A stretch of 15,941 nucleotides of DNA, taken from assembly GCA_964388245.1 (NCBI GenBank), contig CAYLZH010000093.1, positions 1 through 15,941 of the forward strand, in the 5' to 3' direction. Shown here in pieces: positions 1-5,306 of this stretch (position 1 is the stretch's first letter; each line of letters starts with the position of its first letter). The stretch is from JAIOYV01 sp964388245 (GTDB taxonomy: Bacteria > Bacteroidota > Bacteroidia > Bacteroidales > M50B96). The notes beneath the pieces were generated by a model. It saw only the letters and a program-made list of their open reading frames with translations. It did not search any database and was not told the origin of the DNA. A program made the translations under genes and the position numbers.

Positions 1-80
1 GAATCTTTTCTATTCAGGCATGAAGCCAGCCCAATTAAAACAATTAAGGAAAACGATAGCAACAGATAATATGATCTCAT
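1..80 (-). CDS. N-terminus of a lipoprotein (partial, runs off left edge)
   Basis: An ATG at 80 on the minus strand opens a frame that stays open to the window edge (26 full codons). The translation has a short polar start, a hydrophobic run (residues 4-18) and the sequence Leu-Ala-Ser-Cys at 18-21, which is a textbook lipobox for signal peptidase II with Cys21 as the lipidated residue. The product should therefore be anchored in the inner or outer membrane. Only six residues after the cysteine are visible (Leu-Asn-Arg-Lys-Asp then a split codon), so the function cannot be named. It follows the response regulator gene in the same direction but lies beyond a strong terminator, so it is probably a separate transcript. 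Confidence 0.6.
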   Translation of the reverse strand, partial: MRSYYLLLSFSLIVLIGLASCLNRKD

Positions 81-108
81 TTTAGTTAAATTTTGATCGA
101 AAAATACC

Positions 109-138
109 AAAAAAAAAGACTTGCCGAAAGCAAGCCTT
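109..138 (-). terminator. Rho-independent terminator behind the response regulator gene
   Basis: Read on the minus strand, a 9-bp stem (138-130 with 124-116, one G-T wobble) encloses a 5-base loop and is followed directly by nine T residues (117-109). It lies 27 bp past the stop codon of the response regulator gene and ends that transcript. Confidence 0.85.
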
Positions 139-165
139 TTAATTCAAAATTGGGGTTTATTTGAT

Positions 166-576
166 TTATGCACTAAAAAAGTCATTAAATACCCTTGACA
201 GGTCTTCACGTCTGAATGGCTTTGATATATAATCGTTCATGCCAGCCTCGAAGCAAATATATTTGTCTTCGGGCAATGCACTTGCTGTCATGGCTATAAT
301 TTTAACAGGCTGCTTTATATTAGTTTTTTCAATTTCTCTGATTCTCTTTGTAGCTTCGATGCCATCCATAATTGGCATTTGCAAATCCATCAGAATGATA
401 TCGTATTTAGCACCCTGAAATTTCTCAAGAGCTATTTTTCCATTATCAGCAAATTCTACATCGTGGCCTAACTTATTGATATTGATCGAAGCAACTTTTT
501 GGTTTATCAAATTATCTTCGGCCAGGAGCACTTTAAGCTTTCTTTTTACAGTCGTATTTGAAGTATAATGTTCCAT
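166..576 (-). CDS. Single-domain response regulator (CheY-like receiver)
   Basis: The 136-residue protein is a receiver domain and nothing else. The acidic pair Glu20-Asp21, the phospho-acceptor Asp64 (in a DLQMP context), the switch Thr97 and the conserved Lys119 before Pro120 are all present, so it should be phosphorylated normally. There is no DNA-binding or enzymatic output domain. The style of the domain (AEDN, Asn25-Gln26-Lys27, MDLQMP, FEAGMNDYISKP) is that of receivers at the C-terminus of hybrid histidine kinases, and the basic lead KRKLK resembles the usual linker to the kinase. No kinase is encoded nearby, and an in-frame stop lies shortly upstream of the ATG, so it is a free-standing gene. 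It may act in a phosphorelay or through protein contacts. No Shine-Dalgarno is seen; the upstream bases are AT-rich. Confidence 0.9.
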   Translation of the reverse strand: MEHYTSNTTVKRKLKVLLAEDNLINQKVASININKLGHDVEFADNGKIALEKFQGAKYDIILMDLQMPIMDGIEATKRIREIEKTNIKQPVKIIAMTASALPEDKYICFEAGMNDYISKPFRREDLSRVFNDFFSA

Positions 577-837
577 TGTTTCAAATAATTAAGTTTAAGT
601 TGTTTTCCAGATTTAAGTCAATATTGTCGTATACTACTTTGCTTTGAAAAGGTTACTCTTTTGCAGTGATAGTAAGGAATACGCTTGATGAACAGACAAC
701 TTTCAGGGTCGAATGAAATATATTAATAGATGAATGAAAACATTAATAGTGGTAAAAATTTTACTAACAAAGATTAGGAAACAGTCGAAGGGATGAATTA
801 AATAGCTAACAAAATACATTAGTATCTGTACAGGATG
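577..837. other. Intergenic region between trmD and the response regulator gene
   Basis: This 261-bp AT-rich spacer lies between two minus-strand genes. I see no hairpin with a T-run behind trmD and no exact TAnnTTTG promoter match upstream of the response regulator gene. The octamer ATTAATAG occurs twice, at 722-729 and 742-749, 20 bp apart; this may be chance. Confidence 0.5.
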
Positions 838-1518
838 TTAATCATTTTTTAGCAATTCAGGACGCAATGTCTCTGTCCTTTTTATTGATTGATCCATTTG
901 CCATTCTTTTATTTTTTTAAAATTCCCTGACAACAGCACTTCAGGAACTTTCCAGTTATTAAATACCGCAGGTCGGGTATAAACTGGTGGGGCTAATAAA
1001 TTATCCTGAAATGAATCGGAAAGTGCCGAAGTTTCATCCGACATTGCTCCTGGCAGAAGTCTAATTACACTATCAACTATTGCTGCTGCGGCAATTTCTC
1101 CACCGGTCATTACAAAATTCCCAATTGATATCTCTTTAGTAATTAAATGATCACGAACTCTTTGGTCAACACCTTTGTAGTGTCCGCAAAGAATAATCAG
1201 ATTGTTCAGCATCGATAGATTATTAGCCGTTTTTTGGTCGAAACTGAATCCATCTGGCGAAGTATAGATTATCTCATCATAATTCCTTTCCGATTTTAAT
1301 TTTTCAATTAACAGATATATTGGTTCAATTGTCATTACCATACCGGCATCGCCACCGAAAGCATAATCATCAGTACGTTTGTGTTTGTCTTTCGAGTAAT
1401 CTCTAATATTGTGGATAAAGATTTCGGCTACCTCTTTCGATTGTGCCCTTTTTATTATTGAATGATTAAGTGGTCCCTGAAGAATTTCAGGTAGTACAGT
1501 TAATATATCTATTCTCAT
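838..1518 (-). CDS. trmD: tRNA (guanine37-N1)-methyltransferase TrmD
   Basis: The 226-residue protein is a full-length TrmD, the SPOUT (trefoil-knot) enzyme that transfers methyl from S-adenosylmethionine to N1 of G37 in tRNAs reading CNN codons, guarding against +1 frameshifting. Family landmarks in order are IRDYSKDKHKRTDD (38-51), GGDAGMVM (55-62, usually GGGPGMxM), the knot strands LCGHYKG (110-116) and IGNFVMTGGE (132-141), the catalytic-loop Asp168 in SDSF, YTRP (180-183) and VPEVLLSGN toward the end. It is not in the usual rpsP-rimM-trmD-rplS cluster of Proteobacteria and Firmicutes; no ribosomal protein gene adjoins it. A TAnnTTTG match 20 bp upstream suggests its own promoter. No Shine-Dalgarno is seen. 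Confidence 0.97.
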   Translation of the reverse strand: MRIDILTVLPEILQGPLNHSIIKRAQSKEVAEIFIHNIRDYSKDKHKRTDDYAFGGDAGMVMTIEPIYLLIEKLKSERNYDEIIYTSPDGFSFDQKTANNLSMLNNLIILCGHYKGVDQRVRDHLITKEISIGNFVMTGGEIAAAAIVDSVIRLLPGAMSDETSALSDSFQDNLLAPPVYTRPAVFNNWKVPEVLLSGNFKKIKEWQMDQSIKRTETLRPELLKND

Positions 1519-1537
1519 TTTGTTTGTTTTTTCTATG

Positions 1538-1545
1538 CAAATGTA
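1538..1545 (-). promoter_or_regulatory. Candidate -7 element of the trmD promoter
   Basis: On the minus strand TACATTTG is an exact match to the Bacteroidota -7 consensus TAnnTTTG, 19 bp before the trmD ATG. The expected TTTG at -33 is poor (a TTTTC lies about 15 bp further upstream), so only half of the promoter is convincing. Confidence 0.4.
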
Positions 1546-1629
1546 TGAAATCCTTTATCTGAAAATTCAGGAATCTATCAGAAGAATCTGCTTTAACTTG
1601 ATAATTTATGCAATTATTTTTCTATATGG

Positions 1630-1790
1630 TGTCAATATGACATATATGGTAAATTAGTCAAGAATTGGCTGAAGGCTAATGGTAGTGCATGTTGTGTAGT
1701 GTGCGTGTAGATTTTATGATTTGTTGCAGCTTTGTAAAGTGTCAAAATGACGCATAAAAGATTGAGAATCCTGCAAAAATGATACATAAA
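1630..1790 (+). repeat. Three related TGTCA-type boxes upstream of hsp20
   Basis: Box 1 (1630-1648) contains the perfect inverted repeat TGTCA-ATA-TGACA. Box 2 (1740-1758) contains TGTCA-AAA-TGACG and matches box 1 at 14 of 19 bases. Box 3 (1772-1790) is more degenerate (TGCAA-AAA-TGATA) but matches box 2 at 15 of 19, including the trailing CATAAA. Boxes 2 and 3 start 32 bp apart, close to three helical turns; boxes 1 and 2 are 110 bp apart. The placement upstream of a stress gene suggests sites for a dimeric activator or repressor. The protein that binds them is not identifiable here. Confidence 0.5.
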
Positions 1791-1796
1791 CTGAGG

Positions 1797-1812
1797 TGGT
1801 ATAAACTTTGAC
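1797..1812 (+). promoter_or_regulatory. Candidate sigma-54-like promoter core of hsp20
   Basis: TGGTATA-AACT-TTGAC fits the sigma-54 pattern TGGYAYR-N4-TTGCW at the -24 GG and the TTG, with the exact GG-N10-GN spacing, but the -12 dinucleotide is GA instead of GC and the following base is C. It would start transcription near 1823, giving a leader of about 39 bases. The same bases also form a 7-of-8 match to the vegetative -7 element (AAACTTTG at 1803-1810), so a housekeeping promoter is the main alternative. Confidence 0.3.
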
Positions 1813-1848
1813 AAAGGACATGCGAAACTAAATATAAATTAATTTAAC

Positions 1849-1854
1849 AGGAGG
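1849..1854 (+). promoter_or_regulatory. Strong Shine-Dalgarno sequence of hsp20
   Basis: AGGAGG lies 7 bases before the hsp20 ATG. Most other complete genes in this window lack any such sequence, as is usual in Bacteroidota, so this site is exceptional. It supports the chosen start codon. Confidence 0.7.
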
Positions 1855-1861
1855 ATAAAAA

Positions 1862-2305
1862 ATGAACTTAGTAAAATTTAAACCAACACAGAATCATAAA
1901 TTATTGATGGGAAACATAAATCCGTTCAATCAGTTTATGAGTGACTTTTTTAGCGATAGTGGATTTTCGAATAATTCGGTACCGGCAGTAAATTTAATAG
2001 ATTCAGGCGATGAATTTGTAATTGAACTGGCAGCTCCCGGGTACAAAAAAGAAGATTTTGATATAAAAATCGAAAATCAAGAATTAACCATTTCGGGAAA
2101 AAAAGAAAATCAGGAATCAAAAGAAGAGATGTACTACATTAATTCAGAATTTAATTATTCTGATTTTACAAGGAAATTTAGGATTGGAAAAAACATTGAT
2201 CCTGAGAAGATTGAAGCTAATTATGAAAATGGAATTCTGCTCGTAAAACTTGCTAAAAAAGAAGAAGCAAAATTAAAACCACCACGCAATATCCAAATAA
2301 ACTAA
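1862..2305 (+). CDS. Small heat-shock protein, Hsp20/alpha-crystallin family
   Basis: The 147-residue protein is an ATP-independent holdase that binds unfolding proteins as large oligomers and hands them to DnaK/ClpB. After a short N-terminal arm (1-40, with the Phe-rich NPFNQFMSDFF segment that usually binds substrate) comes the alpha-crystallin domain (about 41-135), with the typical ELAAPGYKKEDFDIKI strand pair and the AxxxNGIL signature as ANYENGILLVKL. The C-terminal I-x-I motif that docks neighbouring dimers is present as Ile144-Gln-Ile146. Length and order are normal for the family. It stands alone, with its own elaborate upstream region and a terminator behind it, so it is a monocistronic, probably stress-induced gene. 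The CIRCE (HrcA) operator is not visible upstream. Confidence 0.95.
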   Translation: MNLVKFKPTQNHKLLMGNINPFNQFMSDFFSDSGFSNNSVPAVNLIDSGDEFVIELAAPGYKKEDFDIKIENQELTISGKKENQESKEEMYYINSEFNYSDFTRKFRIGKNIDPEKIEANYENGILLVKLAKKEEAKLKPPRNIQIN

Positions 2306-2332
2306 ACCGGTGGTTATGCGCAAATACATAAT

Positions 2333-2362
2333 AAGGGCTGTTCTGAATGGGCAGCCTTTTTT
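2333..2362 (+). terminator. Rho-independent terminator of hsp20
   Basis: An 8-bp stem (2333-2340 with 2352-2359, one G-T wobble) has an 11-base loop and runs into six T residues (2357-2362). It lies 27 bp past the hsp20 stop codon. Confidence 0.8.
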
Positions 2363-2678
2363 GTGCTCGTTTTTTTTTGTAAAACGAAATGTAGATGACG
2401 AAATCCGGCCAAAGCGAACTCGGCAAAAAAACTTTGTGTAGTTGAGTTTATTACCTATTTTCGTACGCTTAATAAAAAAACAGGCTATTTAAAATTAAAC
2501 ACTTGATGGATTGAGCATTATGCTTGTTCTATACGATGAAAGAGTAATTGTTCTTTATTTGTGACATTCCAAGTTTAGTAACTTATTATTAATTAAATAA
2601 ATTGATCCTGCTGCATATGCAGACACTGAAACAATTAATGTTGAAATCCGAAGCTTCGGAAATTAAAAATTTTGTACT
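2363..2678. other. AT-rich leader region of the DUF349 gene
   Basis: These 316 bp contain no convincing gene of normal size. I find no exact TAnnTTTG promoter match. Close to the gene start are two unrelated perfect palindromes, CTGCATATGCAG (2611-2622) and TCCGAAGCTTCGGA (2647-2660), with centres 37 bp apart; with no loop they are more like protein-binding sites than hairpins. A 21-codon open frame overlaps the next start codon and is listed separately. Confidence 0.5.
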
Positions 2679-2682
2679 ATGA
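2617..2682 (+). CDS. Possible 21-codon upstream reading frame coupled to the DUF349 gene
   Basis: An ATG at 2617 opens a 21-residue frame (starting MQTLKQLMLKSE) whose TGA shares four bases (ATGA, 2679-2682) with the start codon of the following gene. Such overlaps are the classical geometry of translational coupling, so a leader peptide is possible. No Shine-Dalgarno precedes it, and the peptide has no recognisable motif, so chance is at least as likely. Confidence 0.2.
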   Translation: MQTLKQLMLKSEASEIKNFVL

Positions 2683-5231
2683 AAGACTTAAACACCATTA
2701 GCCAGGAAACATCAGAAGAAAGAGCTAATGATTTAGACAGTGCTCATGAAGAAAACAAACAGGTAGTTGAAAACGAAACAACAACCCAACCTGAAAATCA
2801 GGTGAAAGAACCAATTGAACATGAAGTTATTGAGGAGAATGAAAGCCAGGATTCTCCTGTTTCAGCATCAGTTGAAAATGCTGAGAGTATCACTAATCAA
2901 TCCGAGGAAAATCCTGCCGGACAATTAGATGAAACCGAGCTACAAACTCCGGTTGAAAGTTCAACTGAACAGGTTGTTGACGAAGTTGAGCCACAAGATA
3001 CATCTGTTGCTGAATCGAAGGAAGAAACTGATATTGAAAGCACTATTGATTCAACAAAGGTTGAAAAGATTGAGAATGAGCCGGCAGAAACCATTAGCGA
3101 AATGGTGTCGAATGTCGTAATGAAAGAATCTGCAACACAACAACCAGAAGAATCAGTTGATCAGGAAACTGATAGTAGAACAGTTAGTGAAATTGAACTG
3201 AAGGATGATGTAGTAGAAGAGAAGGAAGAAAAACCTGCATCAATAGAACTTGAAAGCAAAACAGAAAGTGAAGAGGATTCCGGGCAGACCGTTATTCCGA
3301 AAGAAACAGAACCAGCTACTGTTGATAATCAGGTTGAATTGTCTGAAGAGCAGGCCGATAAACCGGTTGAGGCAATAAGTAGTGATGTTACAGAAACACC
3401 AGTCGATGCGGCAGATACTGTAAAAGTAGAATCGGACGAGGAAGATATTGATGAAAATAGCATTGAGAACTTTCTTGAAGACGATGAACAGATACACGAG
3501 GAGGTTGAAGAACGAAAGGATTATTCGACTTTTTCAAAAGAAGAACTAATCAATATTCTCGCGGATAAACTCGAAAATGCCCCAATACAGGACATAAAAT
3601 ATGACGTCGATAGCGTAAAATCGAACTTCTATAAAAAGCACAAAGCCGAAGCTGATATTGCCAAGAAAAAATTCATGGGCGAAGGTGGCGATCCTACCGA
3701 TTTTGTTTTCGATGCCGATCCTTTTGAAGAAAAGCTAAAGGAACTGTTAAATCAATACAAGCGCTTAAAAACCGAATACAATAAAAATCTTGAACTTGAA
3801 AAAGAATCAAATCTTAAGAAGAAGTATGCCATTATTGAAGATATCAAGGATTTAATAAATGGGCAAGAGTCGATTAACAAAACTTTTAACGATTTTCGCG
3901 AATTACAAAAACGTTGGCACGAAACAGGGCTTGTCCCACAGGCTGAGGTACGCAACCTCTGGGAAAACTACCACCATAATGTTGAAAAATTCTACGATTT
4001 TGTTAAAATAAACCGTGAATTACGAGACCTCGATTTAAAGAGGAACCTTGAAAGCAAAGTTAAATTGTGTGAAGATGCAGAAGAACTGATGATGGAACCG
4101 AGCGTTGTTAAAGCATTCAGGCAGTTACAGAAACTTCACGAACAATGGCGCGAAATCGGGCCAGTTCCGAATGAAAATCGCGAAGATATCTGGGAGCGAT
4201 TCAAATCGGCTACAACAGCAATAAATAAAGCACATCAGGAGTATTTCGAAAACCTGAAGCAGGAACAAACCAACAACCTGAATGCTAAAATTGCATTATG
4301 CGAAAAAGCTGAAGAACTGGCAAATCTTACGCTTGATAAGCATAAAGACTGGGAACAAAAATCAGATGAGCTGATCGAAGTTCAGAAATTATGGAAAACA
4401 ATTGGATTTGCTACTAAAAAAGAAAACAATAAAGTATTTGAACGCTTTCGTAATGCCTGTGATATTTTCTTTAACAGGAAAAGAGATTTCTATCTGGAGC
4501 ATAAAGAAATTCAAAACAACAACCTTCAGCTCAAGACCGAATTATGTATACAGGCCGAAGCATTAAAAGATAGCACTGATTGGAAAAAGACAAGTAATGA
4601 GTTGATTAAGCTCCAGAAAGACTGGAAAGAAATTGGTCCTGTTCCTCGTAAACATTCCGATGCGATATGGAAAAGGTTCAGAGCAGCATGCAACGAATTC
4701 TTCGAAAGAAAAGAAAGCTATTTTGCCAACATCGATAAAGAATACAGCGATAACCTTCAGGCAAAGCAAGACCTAATTGATATAGTCAGGAATTTTGCAC
4801 AACTCGAAAACATTGAAGAAAACATAAATCAACTTAAAAATTTCCAGAAAGAGTGGACTGAGATCGGGCATGTACCTTTCAAGTTAAAAGATAAAATTCA
4901 GAAAGAATTCCGTGATGCTGTAAATGAACAATTTGATAAACTGAAGATCGATTCCGACAAACGATCGGTACTTGTTTATAAACAAAGGCTCGAAAACATT
5001 TCTCAGGGAACAAAAGCAAACCGTCAGTACCGTGTCGAGAAGGATCGTATTTTGGATCATATCCGTCAGCTCGAGAGCGATATAGTACTGCTTGAGAACA
5101 ATATTGGATTTTTTGCTAAAACGAAAAATGCAGAAAGCCTGATAAAAGATGTTAACCTTAAGATAGAAAAAGCAAAAAGGAAAATTAAAACTGAAAAGCA
5201 AAAACTTGATCTTATAAACAAGTTTGAATAA
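2679..5231 (+). CDS. DUF349-repeat protein with long acidic disordered N-terminus
   Basis: The 850-residue protein has two halves. Residues 1-280 are a low-complexity acidic tail rich in Glu, Ser, Thr, Val and Asp, with few aromatic residues and no predicted fold. From about 281 it becomes helical and carries five DUF349 repeats, each with the core L-Q-x-x-W-x-x-x-G-x-V-P followed by W-x-x-F and FF: WHETGLVP (about 411), WREIGPVP (487), WKTIGFAT (570), WKEIGPVP (647), WTEIGHVP (724). Spacing is 76-83 residues. The third repeat lacks the V-P pair. A Lys/Glu-rich coiled coil fills about 765-850. There is no signal peptide, so it is cytoplasmic. Large DUF349 proteins are common in Bacteroidota; I know of no established function and do not propose one. 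The gene stands alone, with a terminator behind it. Confidence 0.85.
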   Translation: MKDLNTISQETSEERANDLDSAHEENKQVVENETTTQPENQVKEPIEHEVIEENESQDSPVSASVENAESITNQSEENPAGQLDETELQTPVESSTEQVVDEVEPQDTSVAESKEETDIESTIDSTKVEKIENEPAETISEMVSNVVMKESATQQPEESVDQETDSRTVSEIELKDDVVEEKEEKPASIELESKTESEEDSGQTVIPKETEPATVDNQVELSEEQADKPVEAISSDVTETPVDAADTVKVESDEEDIDENSIENFLEDDEQIHEEVEERKDYSTFSKEELINILADKLENAPIQDIKYDVDSVKSNFYKKHKAEADIAKKKFMGEGGDPTDFVFDADPFEEKLKELLNQYKRLKTEYNKNLELEKESNLKKKYAIIEDIKDLINGQESINKTFNDFRELQKRWHETGLVPQAEVRNLWENYHHNVEKFYDFVKINRELRDLDLKRNLESKVKLCEDAEELMMEPSVVKAFRQLQKLHEQWREIGPVPNENREDIWERFKSATTAINKAHQEYFENLKQEQTNNLNAKIALCEKAEELANLTLDKHKDWEQKSDELIEVQKLWKTIGFATKKENNKVFERFRNACDIFFNRKRDFYLEHKEIQNNNLQLKTELCIQAEALKDSTDWKKTSNELIKLQKDWKEIGPVPRKHSDAIWKRFRAACNEFFERKESYFANIDKEYSDNLQAKQDLIDIVRNFAQLENIEENINQLKNFQKEWTEIGHVPFKLKDKIQKEFRDAVNEQFDKLKIDSDKRSVLVYKQRLENISQGTKANRQYRVEKDRILDHIRQLESDIVLLENNIGFFAKTKNAESLIKDVNLKIEKAKRKIKTEKQKLDLINKFE

Positions 5232-5257
5232 GCTTAAAAACCGGAAAGCATAATAAT

Positions 5258-5284
5258 AGGGTACAGTTATTCTGTTCCCTTTTT
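5258..5284 (+). terminator. Rho-independent terminator of the DUF349 gene
   Basis: A 9-bp stem with one T-T mismatch (5258-5266 with 5272-5280) and a TTATT loop is followed by TTTT. It ends only 22 bp before the ATG of the TonB receptor gene, so that gene's promoter must overlap the hairpin, or the gene depends partly on read-through. The best -7 candidate is TATGTTTT (5284-5291, one mismatch). Confidence 0.75.
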
Positions 5285-5306
5285 ATGTTTTTACCAAACC
5301 TCTAAT

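Larger units (their letters stand above)
1519..1861. other. Divergent regulatory region between trmD and hsp20
   Basis: This 343-bp region carries the trmD promoter at its left end. The rest appears to serve hsp20: three related 19-bp boxes, a sigma-54-like core, and a strong ribosome binding site, each listed separately. Between the first two boxes is a G/T-rich stretch (about 1681-1730) without a recognised element. A 60-codon open frame on the minus strand (1632-1814) looks fortuitous because it runs antisense through all of these elements. Confidence 0.6.

Noticed and set aside
1632..1814. 60-codon open frame on the minus strand between trmD and hsp20
   Set aside because: It runs antisense through the hsp20 upstream boxes and core, has no start context and shows no protein-family character.
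1797..1850. HrcA/CIRCE operator at hsp20
   Set aside because: No TTAGCACTC-N9-GAGTGCTAA sequence, even degenerate, is present upstream of the gene.
2363..2600. tRNA or structured small RNA in the leader of the DUF349 gene
   Set aside because: I found no cloverleaf, no T-loop motif and no stem longer than about 7 bp; the region is simply AT-rich.
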